Source of the DNA: Muribaculaceae bacterium
Lineage (GTDB): Bacteria > Bacteroidota > Bacteroidia > Bacteroidales > Muribaculaceae
Direction of reading: 5' to 3'
NCBI GenBank assembly: GCA_029068655.1
Contig: JAIECF010000032.1
Span: forward strand, 1-35,110
Length of the DNA: 35,110 nt
The position numbers and the translations under genes are program-made. The notes beneath the pieces are model-generated. The model was given only the letters and a program-made list of their open reading frames with translations, was not told where the DNA came from and made no database searches. Positions 17,147 to 24,827 of this stretch are shown piece by piece (the stretch's first letter is position 1; each line of letters opens with the position of its first letter).

Positions 17147-18612
17147 AACGACTGTCACCTATAATGTTGGCCGGTACAGGAAGCGATGTTGGTAAAAGCC
17201 TCATCGCAACCGGACTGTGTCGTATCTTTCTTCAGGACGGATATTCTCCGGCTCCTTTCAAGGCCCAGAATATGGCGCTCAATTCCTATGCCACTACCGA
17301 TGGGCTGGAAATAGGCAGGGCTCAGGCGGTTCAGGCGGAGGCTGCAGGTATTCCTTGTTCTTCCGACATGAATCCGATTCTTTTGAAACCATCCGGTGAG
17401 CATACATCGCAAGTCGTGCTGAATGGAAAACCCTCCGGCAATCGAGATGCATATTCCTATTTCCGCAAGGATGGGAAAGAGGAACTGCGCAGATTGGCCC
17501 ATGAGGCGTTCGACAGGCTTTCATCCCGTTATAATCCAATTGTGCTTGAAGGAGCAGGCAGTATTTCCGAATTGAATCTGCGTGACGGGGATATAGTCAA
17601 CATGTCTATGGCCCGTTATGCCGGCGCTGATGTTATTTTAGTTGCCGATATCGACAGGGGTGGGGTTTTCGCAAGCGTATACGGATCGGTCATGCTCCAG
17701 ACACCGGAAGACCGTAAACGTATCAAAGGGATAATCATTAACAAGTTCAGAGGAGATTTGAGGTTGTTTGAGAGTGGTAGGCAGTTGTTAGAGGATTTGT
17801 GTGGTATTCCCGTCCTTGGTGTCGTACCGATGGCTAAACATATAAAGATCGAGGAAGAGGATTCGGTATCCCTTGAGAATAAAAACAGAGCAATAATTGG
17901 AGATAAGGTAAAGGTAGGAGTCGTGACATTACCGCATATTTCCAATTTCACTGATTTTAATGTTCTGGAGCGTCATCCCGAGGTAAATCTCTTCTATATT
18001 ACTGTTCCCGAAGATGTAGATGAAGCCGACATCATCATAATTCCGGGAAGTAAGAATACACTTTCTGATCTCAATTATCTTCGCAAGAAAGGTTTCGTAG
18101 GGCGGATAATCCGTGCGCGAGGTGCGGGAAAGAGTGTAATCGGAATTTGCGGAGGATATCAGATGATGGGAAGGATGATATCCGATCCTGATGGTGTAGA
18201 GGGGGATATCCTGGAGATGCCGGGACTGGGATTGCTCCCTGTCTCCACAGTTCTCACCCGCACAAAGACTACAAGACAGGTTCAATTCCATTTTCTTGAT
18301 TCGGAAGAAATCTGCGAGGGTTATGAAATCCATATGGGGCATACTGAATCAAAATATCCTTTGACGAGGAATACGAAAGGGGGCCAAGACGGATGTTTCG
18401 TAGATGAGTGGTGTTTCGGGTCCTATATACATGGAATCCTTGATAACCCTGCGGTATTGGATTATATTTTAGCACCATATAGGACCCGGAACTCTATGTC
18501 TGATTTTGATTATCACTCGTTCAAGGAGTCGCAGTATGATGCATTGGCTGAATGGCTCAGGGTATATGTTGATATTGACAGGCTTTATAAAATAATGACG
18601 AATCATGATTGA
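17143..18612 (+). CDS. cbiP: Adenosylcobyric acid synthase
   Basis: A 489-residue CbiP/CobQ enzyme that amidates the b, d, e and g side chains. Seen: P-loop AGTGSDVGKS (residues 10-19), PFKAQNMALNSY, the glutaminase nucleophile C336 in GICGGYQMMG, and catalytic His430 in GSYIHGILD. Length is normal for the family. It starts inside an ATGA overlap with the adenosyltransferase and overlaps the CobD-like gene by 8 bases. Confidence 0.95.
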   Translation: MKRLSPIMLAGTGSDVGKSLIATGLCRIFLQDGYSPAPFKAQNMALNSYATTDGLEIGRAQAVQAEAAGIPCSSDMNPILLKPSGEHTSQVVLNGKPSGNRDAYSYFRKDGKEELRRLAHEAFDRLSSRYNPIVLEGAGSISELNLRDGDIVNMSMARYAGADVILVADIDRGGVFASVYGSVMLQTPEDRKRIKGIIINKFRGDLRLFESGRQLLEDLCGIPVLGVVPMAKHIKIEEEDSVSLENKNRAIIGDKVKVGVVTLPHISNFTDFNVLERHPEVNLFYITVPEDVDEADIIIIPGSKNTLSDLNYLRKKGFVGRIIRARGAGKSVIGICGGYQMMGRMISDPDGVEGDILEMPGLGLLPVSTVLTRTKTTRQVQFHFLDSEEICEGYEIHMGHTESKYPLTRNTKGGQDGCFVDEWCFGSYIHGILDNPAVLDYILAPYRTRNSMSDFDYHSFKESQYDALAEWLRVYVDIDRLYKIMTNHD

Positions 18613-19630
18613 CGGACATGGTGATGATCTTTTCCGTTATAATGGAAAGGTTAAGGTGAATTTCAGCACCAATATCCATCAAGGTGTTGATCATTCAGGA
18701 TTGATGAGGCATCTTGCCTCTTGTCGGGAACTTCTGTCTAATTATCCTGAGCCGGAACCGGTCAGCGTGGAAAAGAAGCTGAGTGATACCTATGGGTTTC
18801 CGGTCGATAATATTATAGTTACAAATGGAGCGACAGATGCAATCTATCTTATAGCCCGTAAGATGCAAGGAGCAAGATCTGCCGTTGTAGTTCCTACATT
18901 TCGTGAATATCAGGATGCATGCGCTATGTTCGGACATGATGTCCGGTTCATTCGGGAATCAGCCATTTTGGAAGGAGCTCTTTCTGCCTGTAAAGCAGAT
19001 GTGGTGTGGCTCTGCAATCCCAATAATCCTACGGGACAGGTCTTTGTTCATGAGGAACTTCTCAAGATCATTGACGCCAGGCCCGAAACGCTGTATGTAA
19101 TCGATCAGGCCTATGCCGATTATTCGGTTGTTGATGTTGTTACAGTTCAGGATATATTATCACGAAAAAACGTTATTATGCTTCAATCGCTCACCAAGCA
19201 GTTTGCGGTTCCGGGACTTCGTATAGGTTATGCGTTAGCCTCGGCAGATATAATATCCGGACTCCGTATGATGCGTATGCCATGGTCGGTGAATTCTTTT
19301 GCGATCGAGGCATCTCTTTATCTTTTAGAGCATAGGAATGACTATCATATTGATAGATATTTGCTGCATAAAGAAGCATTAGGCATATCTCAGGCTTTAC
19401 GATGTCTTGGTATTGAATGTCGGGAGACGGACTGTAATTTTATCCTTTGCAGCTTGCCTGAAGGAAAGGCGTCTGAGCTGAAGGAGTGGCTTATGGAAAT
19501 GTATGGTCTGCTTATCAGGGATGCTTCTAATTTCGAGACCCTGGATCATACATATTTTCGCGTAGCTGCTCAGGATCATGAGAGTAATGAACTGCTTATA
19601 AAATGTATTGAGGAATGGGTATCATTGTAA
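18605..19630 (+). CDS. cobD: CobD-like L-threonine-O-3-phosphate decarboxylase
   Basis: A 341-residue fold-type I PLP enzyme. Seen: NFSTN near the start, TNGATDAIYL, CNPNNPTG (137-144), DQAYADY, and the PLP lysine K198 in SLTKQFAVPGLRIGYA. The N-terminal GHGDDLFRYNG and the cobalamin context separate it from histidinol-phosphate aminotransferase. It makes (R)-1-amino-2-propanol phosphate, the arm that CbiB joins to cobyric acid. The next gene, cbiB, starts 16 bases before its stop. The threonine phosphate substrate requires a kinase; the ApgM-like gene at 8110 is a candidate. Confidence 0.88.
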   Translation: MIDGHGDDLFRYNGKVKVNFSTNIHQGVDHSGLMRHLASCRELLSNYPEPEPVSVEKKLSDTYGFPVDNIIVTNGATDAIYLIARKMQGARSAVVVPTFREYQDACAMFGHDVRFIRESAILEGALSACKADVVWLCNPNNPTGQVFVHEELLKIIDARPETLYVIDQAYADYSVVDVVTVQDILSRKNVIMLQSLTKQFAVPGLRIGYALASADIISGLRMMRMPWSVNSFAIEASLYLLEHRNDYHIDRYLLHKEALGISQALRCLGIECRETDCNFILCSLPEGKASELKEWLMEMYGLLIRDASNFETLDHTYFRVAAQDHESNELLIKCIEEWVSL

Positions 19631-20571
19631 ATCTCTCTCCGTTGCTTATAGGTTGGATTCTCGACCTTATGTTTGGGGATCCTGCCAGGTTGCCACATCC
19701 TGTAGTGTGGTTTGGAAAGACTATAACAAGATTGGAGCATCTTCTCAATAAGGGGTCAAATAGAAAGATCAAGGGTGCTTTGGTGTCTGTCTTTCTTATC
19801 TTTGGCACGTTTGCAGTGACGTGGCTGTTCTTGAATCTAATTTCATCAGTATGGTGGCTTGATATTGCGGTGCAGTCGATATTGGTATTTTACTGTCTTG
19901 CCGGTACGACGCTCATTCGCGAAGTTAGAATGACCTTCGCTGCGGTTGATGAGTCCCTGGAATCAGGACGTAGGCAGGTCGGAAGGATAGTAGGCCGTGA
20001 TACGTCAGGACTTTCAGCGCAGGAGATCCGTACCGCGGCGCTTGAGACTTTGGCGGAGAATCTCAGCGACGGAGTAATCGCTCCGCTTTTCTGGTATGCC
20101 GTTTTGGGGGTGCCGGGCATGATGGCCTATAAAATGGTTAATACTCTTGACTCCATGATCGGATATCGAAACTCCAGATATAAGGATTTCGGTTGTGTTG
20201 CAGCACGTATCGACGATGTGGCCAACTATATTCCGGCAAGGTTGACGGCTTTTCTGATGGTTATGGTATCCGGTAGGTTGAGCCTGTTGCGGTTCGTCGG
20301 AAAATATGGAAGTCAACATCTAAGTCCTAACAGCGGCTATCCGGAGGCTGCTTTGGCCGGCATTCTTGACTGCCGTTTCGGAGGTCCCCACGATTACTTC
20401 GGTGAAAATGTTGACAAACCCTTCATTGGAGAACGCCCCAGGGATTTCATCTCTAATGACGTAACAAAAGCTATCTGTATAAACCGCAGAACCGAAATTA
20501 TTACTATATTATTGACCGTCGGTGTCAGATTGTCAGTTCTATTACTGAGCCGAATGGTGGAATATTTCTGA
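19615..20571 (+). CDS. cbiB: Adenosylcobinamide-phosphate synthase
   Basis: A 318-residue membrane protein of the CbiB/CobD family. It carries LDLMFGDPARLPHPVVWFGK at the N-terminus, NLSDGVIAPLFWY, MVNTLDSMIGYRN and NSGYPEAALAGILDCRFGG, all family signatures, plus four to five hydrophobic segments. It condenses cobyric acid with aminopropanol phosphate at the inner membrane. It is the last gene of the + strand operon. Its final 47 bases overlap the 3' end of the - strand cobC gene, with no room for a conventional terminator between the two operons. Confidence 0.94.
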   Translation: MGIIVNLSPLLIGWILDLMFGDPARLPHPVVWFGKTITRLEHLLNKGSNRKIKGALVSVFLIFGTFAVTWLFLNLISSVWWLDIAVQSILVFYCLAGTTLIREVRMTFAAVDESLESGRRQVGRIVGRDTSGLSAQEIRTAALETLAENLSDGVIAPLFWYAVLGVPGMMAYKMVNTLDSMIGYRNSRYKDFGCVAARIDDVANYIPARLTAFLMVMVSGRLSLLRFVGKYGSQHLSPNSGYPEAALAGILDCRFGGPHDYFGENVDKPFIGERPRDFISNDVTKAICINRRTEIITILLTVGVRLSVLLLSRMVEYF

Positions 20572-21058
20572 ATAGGGAATTGTAATCCCTGCCTGAAAAG
20601 ATGTTGAGGGCGTGCACGAGGATACCTCCGTGAGTGAATACCGCTACGTTGGCGGCTTGTGGAGTTTCGCTTCGTAAGGAATCCATGAAGTCAATGAAGC
20701 GGCTTCTTTGCTGCATCGCTGATTCTCCTCCTGTCGGCGCGACGTTCATATAGTCGTCAAACCATTCCTGAAGCCGTGGATCCTTTATCTCATTGAAGTC
20801 GTGCATCTCCCATTCTCCGAAATTCATTTCCATAATTCGGGGATCAGGTATGGCATCAGGGAATCCGCAAAATGAGGCGAGTTCCCGGCATCGGCTCAGT
20901 GGACTGGTGAAGACTTTGTCAAAAGAACCGGATCCTAATCTTTCGGCTACTTTCTCTGCTTCCTGTGGAAATGTATCAGCCAATTCCACATCGGTCTGTC
21001 CGTAGCACATCCCTCGTGGCACAGCTACGGATGTATGTCGTATAAGCGTTATCTTCAT
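20525..21058 (-). CDS. cobC: CobC-like alpha-ribazole-5'-phosphate phosphatase
   Basis: A 177-residue histidine phosphatase. The phosphohistidine motif is LIRHTSVAVPRGMCYGQTDV at residues 5-24, a variant RHT typical of CobC rather than the RHG of glycolytic mutases. EMNFGEWEMHDF and FTHGG supply the other catalytic residues. The start at 21058 overlaps the cobS stop by ATGA; the open frame extends 25 codons further upstream but lies inside cobS. It dephosphorylates alpha-ribazole phosphate or adenosylcobalamin phosphate. Last gene of the riboswitch-controlled - strand operon. Confidence 0.9.
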   Translation of the reverse strand: MKITLIRHTSVAVPRGMCYGQTDVELADTFPQEAEKVAERLGSGSFDKVFTSPLSRCRELASFCGFPDAIPDPRIMEMNFGEWEMHDFNEIKDPRLQEWFDDYMNVAPTGGESAMQQRSRFIDFMDSLRSETPQAANVAVFTHGGILVHALNIFSGRDYNSLFRNIPPFGSVIELTI

Positions 21059-21813
21059 AGAGCTTGAATATTGTAAATCATTGCTGTCGCGGCAAGCATA
21101 GAGAGCTCGCACAGCAGACAGGCTGCACCGCAACAGTCTCCGGTATATCCCCCGATTTTATGCCGCATATATAATATCAACAATCCTATGACTAAAATAG
21201 GCGCGAATATCGACATTATCAAGCATACATCAAGGTATGCCAATAGACATACTGGCAACAGTCCAGATAATATCACGATCAATAGCTGCCAAATCGTCAT
21301 TCGGTCATAACTGATTTTGTTTTTGGCTCCTTCCGGTCTGGCATAGGGTAGAATGTTTACGAGCTGGGCAGCACAGGCTTTGGAAAAGGCGTCAGAGGCA
21401 AATACGCCGGCGACAGCTATTTCTAGAGGAAGAGAATCGACTGTCGAAACATACCAAAGATAGTAGAATATCAATCCGATCACGCCATATGTCCCGATGT
21501 GGGAATCCTTCATTATTGCGAGAATGCGATCCTTGGTGGTTCCTCCTCCGAATCCGTCGCAGAAGTCAGCGAGTCCGTCTTCATGCAGCGCACCGGTAAG
21601 AAGAGTCCTGCCTGTAAGAGCGATGATGACAGCCGTCAACATCGGAAAGACTTGGGCAGTAAGCCATAATAGTGAGGCTGTGATGCCCCCTGTCACCCAT
21701 CCGGTCAATGGCCAGTAGACCACTACCGATGAATAGTTTTTCTGAGGGATCTCAGTCCATTTCCATATAGGTATGCGCGTAAAGAAGGTCAGTGCAGCTG
21801 CTATTCGTTTCAT
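21055..21813 (-). CDS. cobS: Cobalamin synthase (adenosylcobinamide-GDP ribazoletransferase)
   Basis: A 252-residue polytopic membrane protein. Typical start [15 protein letters not shown], then YWPLTGWVTGG, the metal-binding ALHEDGLADFCDGFGGG with acidic residues, KDSHIGTYGVIGL, and KIGGYTGDCCGAACLLCE near the C-terminus. It joins adenosylcobinamide-GDP with alpha-ribazole (phosphate). The ATG at 21813 overlaps the cobT stop (ATGA); the longer open frame to 21900 is not needed. This is the cobalamin-synthesis CobS, unrelated to the CobS chelatase subunit. Confidence 0.95.
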   Translation of the reverse strand: MKRIAAALTFFTRIPIWKWTEIPQKNYSSVVVYWPLTGWVTGGITASLLWLTAQVFPMLTAVIIALTGRTLLTGALHEDGLADFCDGFGGGTTKDRILAIMKDSHIGTYGVIGLIFYYLWYVSTVDSLPLEIAVAGVFASDAFSKACAAQLVNILPYARPEGAKNKISYDRMTIWQLLIVILSGLLPVCLLAYLDVCLIMSIFAPILVIGLLILYMRHKIGGYTGDCCGAACLLCELSMLAATAMIYNIQAL

Positions 21814-22853
21814 CAGAAATATTTGGTTACATTGACAGACTGGAAGCTGTCCATTCTGTTGATCATCCTTACTGCTGATTCTATGATAGGGTAGGCGCAA
21901 ACTGCTCCGGACCCTTCTCCCAGACGAAGGTCAAGGTGCAATAAAGCTTTTACACCCATTGCGTCCAGCATCAGTTTATGTCCGCTCTCATCACCCTGAT
22001 GTCCGAAAACGGCATAATCCATTATTGCGGGATACAATTTTGAGGATGCCAATATCACGCTTGTCATGATGAATCCGTCTACTATTATCGTCAGTCCAAG
22101 TTCAGCAGCCTTCAGCATTCCACCCAAAGCCATTACCATTTCATAACCTCCAAACCATGCTATTTTTGCTTCAACTGTATCGACACCTTTATAATTTGCT
22201 ACAGCCATTGACAGGACATCGTATTTATGTCGTATTCCGATGTTGTCCAGTCCTGCTCCGGCACCAATGCATTTTTCCAATGGTATGCCGGTGAAAAGAT
22301 GCATCCATACTGCTGATGGTGAGGTGTTGCCGCTTCCCATTTCTCCGAAACTTATGACATTGCAACCGGATCCGGTATGTATCTCTTCCACTATTCTTGC
22401 TCCCCGTTCAATGCAGAGATTCATTTCCTCTTCAGTCATGGCTGGACCATGCAGAAAATTGCGGGTTCCGCGTCCTACCTTCATGTCGATAATTCCGTGT
22501 CCCGATGGAATGTCGTAGTCTACCCCGGCGTCGACCAATATAAGTCTGAAACCATGCTGGTCACATAGAAAGTTAATGCCGGCACCTCCCTTTGAGAAGT
22601 GACTGAGCTGTTGCCATGTCACTTCCTTAGGAGATACACTTACGCCTTCTTCTATAATTCCGTGGTCTCCCGCGAAAAGCACGTTATGTGGCTCCCGGAG
22701 TGAAGGAACAAGTGTCTGCTGGATCAGACAGATTTGTTCGGCTAATTTCTCCAATCGTCCTAAAGAGCCTTTTGGTTTTGTGAGGTTGTCTATTTTTTTC
22801 TTGATTTCAGGTTCAAGATTTCTATTGACTTTCTTTATATTGAATTGTTTCAT
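21813..22853 (-). CDS. cobT: Nicotinate-nucleotide-dimethylbenzimidazole phosphoribosyltransferase
   Basis: A 346-residue CobT enzyme. Seen: [16 protein letters not shown] at the N-terminus, [31 protein letters not shown] (substrate pocket), and the C-terminal [12 protein letters not shown] holding the catalytic glutamate region. It activates the lower-ligand base to its alpha-ribotide. No BluB or BzaABC lower-ligand synthesis gene is visible in the window, so the base may be imported or made elsewhere. Overlaps cobU at 22850-22853 and cobS at 21813. Confidence 0.95.
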   Translation of the reverse strand: MKQFNIKKVNRNLEPEIKKKIDNLTKPKGSLGRLEKLAEQICLIQQTLVPSLREPHNVLFAGDHGIIEEGVSVSPKEVTWQQLSHFSKGGAGINFLCDQHGFRLILVDAGVDYDIPSGHGIIDMKVGRGTRNFLHGPAMTEEEMNLCIERGARIVEEIHTGSGCNVISFGEMGSGNTSPSAVWMHLFTGIPLEKCIGAGAGLDNIGIRHKYDVLSMAVANYKGVDTVEAKIAWFGGYEMVMALGGMLKAAELGLTIIVDGFIMTSVILASSKLYPAIMDYAVFGHQGDESGHKLMLDAMGVKALLHLDLRLGEGSGAVCAYPIIESAVRMINRMDSFQSVNVTKYF

Positions 22854-23386
22854 TTTATTTTAACAGGTATTCCCGATATTATAAAATATACATCTTCCGC
22901 CTTTTCAGCAATAAACTGGTTAAGATAGCCCTGAAGGTCGCTGAATCGTCGCTGCATGGCATTGGCGCTTACCCCTCCGAGACCGACTTCATTGGCAACC
23001 ATTATAAAAGTAGCTCCCGTATTGATTACGACTTCTATCTGTCTCTTCATTTCTTTTAGAGCCTCCTCGATATGTTCATTTAGTTCAAAAAACCAGTTAG
23101 TAGCCCACAATGTAAGGCAGTCAAGTAATACTATATCCGTGTCTTGAAAGATATTTTCAGTAATATAAAGGGGACTTTCTAAATTCTTCCATTGATCTTT
23201 ACGCCTTTGCTTATGTATTTCTACACGATGGCGCATTTCCTCGTCATAAACTCGTGCTGTGGCGAGGTAGACAGGACGAGCTGACAGATTTAGCGCGAGA
23301 CGTTCGGCAAAGACGCTTTTCCCTGAGCGCTGGCCTCCCGTCACCATTATAATCCGTGATTTTTTCGAATTAATCGCTTTATCCAT
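22850..23386 (-). CDS. cobU: Adenosylcobinamide kinase / guanylyltransferase
   Basis: About 178 residues from the ATG at 23386. P-loop [38 protein letters not shown] (with the guanylated histidine region), [12 protein letters not shown] and VANEVGLGG are all CobU signatures. Start choice is uncertain. The ATG at 23347 would form a TAATG overlap with the PepSY gene but removes two residues of the first strand; 23386 gives a complete strand but overlaps by 40 bases. The enzyme phosphorylates adenosylcobinamide and transfers GMP to it. Confidence 0.92.
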   Translation of the reverse strand: MDKAINSKKSRIIMVTGGQRSGKSVFAERLALNLSARPVYLATARVYDEEMRHRVEIHKQRRKDQWKNLESPLYITENIFQDTDIVLLDCLTLWATNWFFELNEHIEEALKEMKRQIEVVINTGATFIMVANEVGLGGVSANAMQRRFSDLQGYLNQFIAEKAEDVYFIISGIPVKIK

Positions 23387-24420
23387 AGATAATAACCTGT
23401 GATTGGAAGTGACGCGCCAATAATGACGCAGATGAGATAAAGTATTTTGGAGATCCATCCTCCCCATGAGCCGACGTGTAGAGTGTATATCCATCCTTTT
23501 ATGTGATTGGCTCTCTCTTTTTTGGAGTATGGTGTGATATCGGTTATTTTTCCGGTCTCATTGTCAAAGCGATATGTCTTGTAGGCTTGCTGGTTGCCGA
23601 AGCTGCCCACTACTACGTCAACCTCCCCTTGATACATCCTTATTTCCGAATCTGAATTTACACTTTTGATATCCTTATAGGCGGTTTGCCAGGCAGGAAA
23701 ATTTTCTGCTTGAGTCTTGTGTAGCGATGGTTTAGGTGTCTGGCTTCCGAAGGTCGAGTACAATGCATTTCGATACCATCCGAACGACCAGCTTAACCCG
23801 GTAAGTATACATATCAACAATATGATCGATGTAATGGCACCTCCTACACAGTGGAAATCATACCATAAACGGTATCTTCCATTTTTTGTGGAGATCGAAA
23901 GTTTTTTCCTCCATGTTCCCCTTGTTGGCCACCATATCACTAATCCCGACAGCAATATGAATAATGTCACTACTGATGTTATCCCGACGATTACCTTACC
24001 TGTTTTTGCTCCGAAAGCACCTTCGGCTTTCGATTTTCCGAACAGTCTTCGATGGGCGGAACTTGCCAGCTTGAAAATCCTTGCCCTCTCATATTCTCCG
24101 ATGACTTTTCCGGTATATTGGTCTACCCACACGGCAGCCATGGCTGGCTTGTCGAGCATAACCTTATAGGCATGAGAGGGATCGACATAGGTTGTTACGC
24201 CGGTGATTTTTTTATTATGTGGGATCTGCTCACTTACTGATAAAAGAATGGTGTCTAATGCAAGTGGTCGACGTTTCATGGGTTTGACATCAGCCTGCCC
24301 GACATGTCCGAAATCACGCTCAAAAATAAGAACCGCTCCCGAGAGGCAAATCAACGTAATGATGAGTCCAAATGGTACTGATAGCCATAAATGTATGGTC
24401 TTGAAAAGTTTTCTGCTCAT
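23347..24420 (-). CDS. PepSY-associated transmembrane protein under B12 riboswitch control
   Basis: A 357-residue protein of the PepSY-TM (PiuB/FoxB-like) family. It has four hydrophobic segments: the first at about residues 14-34, two in the middle and one before the C-terminus, with a periplasmic PepSY region after the first. Histidines sit at or near helices (TIHLWLSV, SSAHRRLFG, YDFHCVGG, TLHVGSWGG), as in haem-binding reductases of this family. It is the first gene of the - strand operon, directly behind a cobalamin riboswitch, and is coupled to cobU. Known relatives reduce ferric siderophores. Here reduction of a corrinoid or of cobalt is a reasonable inference, with ferric reduction or a role in import as alternatives. 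Confidence 0.85.
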   Translation of the reverse strand: MSRKLFKTIHLWLSVPFGLIITLICLSGAVLIFERDFGHVGQADVKPMKRRPLALDTILLSVSEQIPHNKKITGVTTYVDPSHAYKVMLDKPAMAAVWVDQYTGKVIGEYERARIFKLASSAHRRLFGKSKAEGAFGAKTGKVIVGITSVVTLFILLSGLVIWWPTRGTWRKKLSISTKNGRYRLWYDFHCVGGAITSIILLICILTGLSWSFGWYRNALYSTFGSQTPKPSLHKTQAENFPAWQTAYKDIKSVNSDSEIRMYQGEVDVVVGSFGNQQAYKTYRFDNETGKITDITPYSKKERANHIKGWIYTLHVGSWGGWISKILYLICVIIGASLPITGYYLWIKRLIRKNHGL

Positions 24421-24469
24421 ATAACTAATTATTTTGTTCCAGAAATAATCCTTTAGTCACATTATAACC

Positions 24470-24640
24470 GAGGCAGGTTTCCTGACTTACTCCATCTCTG
24501 TCCGGCCTTCCCTCCTTGTCGGAAGTGACCCTTATGTGGGCAGAGATTGCGTGGAGATCACAGTAGCTGGAACTGTACCGGAATCACACCGGTTTCCCTC
24601 AAGCCGACAATAATATTTGTCGGTTCACCTGATTATGAGG
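24470..24640 (-). promoter_or_regulatory. Cobalamin (B12) riboswitch
   Basis: Reading the - strand from about 24640 down to 24470 gives the AdoCbl aptamer landmarks in order: GAGGGAAACCGGTGTGATTCC (the GGGAA...GGTG...TCC core), CCGGTACAGTTCCAGC followed by TACTGTGATC (the GC-rich core with ACTGTGA), and the B12 box AGTCAGGAAACCTGCCT at 24488-24472. The 5' CAGGT near 24630 can pair with ACCTG of the B12 box to form P1. It lies 50 bases upstream of the PepSY gene and is expected to switch off PepSY-cobUTSC when cobalamin is plentiful. Exact ends are approximate. Confidence 0.93.
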
Positions 24641-24648
24641 CAAAATTA
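24641..24648 (-). promoter_or_regulatory. Candidate -7 promoter box for the riboswitch transcript
   Basis: TAATTTTG on the - strand fits the Bacteroidota -7 consensus TAnnTTTG and sits immediately upstream of the riboswitch aptamer, so transcription would begin at the aptamer's 5' edge. No good -33 TTG was found at the usual spacing. Confidence 0.5.
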
Positions 24649-24769
24649 CAAAAAAAAATTGAATTGAGTATGGTTGTATCGGCAGATTTTAAGACGGACG
24701 TAATCTTTTGTGTCAAGACGAACACTCGTAGATTGTCTTTTCAGCTATTACGCAAATAACAGGTTTTAT

Positions 24770-24800
24770 TTGCGAGTTAGTATTAGATTATGTAAATTTG
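24770..24800 (+). promoter_or_regulatory. Bacteroidota-type promoter for the GH78 gene
   Basis: TTG at 24770-24772, a 20-base spacer, and TAAATTTG at 24793-24800 match the Bacteroidota -33/-7 consensus. The start point would fall about 20 bases before the ATG at 24828, giving a short leader. It also rules out the in-frame TTG at 24798 as the translation start because that codon lies within the -7 box. Confidence 0.6.
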
Positions 24801-24827
24801 CAGAAAATATACCTTACATTTACCTAT

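Noticed and set aside
18605-19630. CobD-like enzyme as histidinol-phosphate aminotransferase
   Set aside because: The N-terminal GHGDD region and placement between cbiP and cbiB fit the threonine-phosphate decarboxylase; no histidine genes are near.
20525-21058. CobC as a glycolytic phosphoglycerate mutase
   Set aside because: The short length, the RHT variant with the CYGQTDV segment, and the operon context fit alpha-ribazole phosphatase.
24547-24759. Short + strand open frame between the PepSY gene and GH78
   Set aside because: It overlaps the antisense of the B12 riboswitch and its promoter, and has no recognisable protein features.
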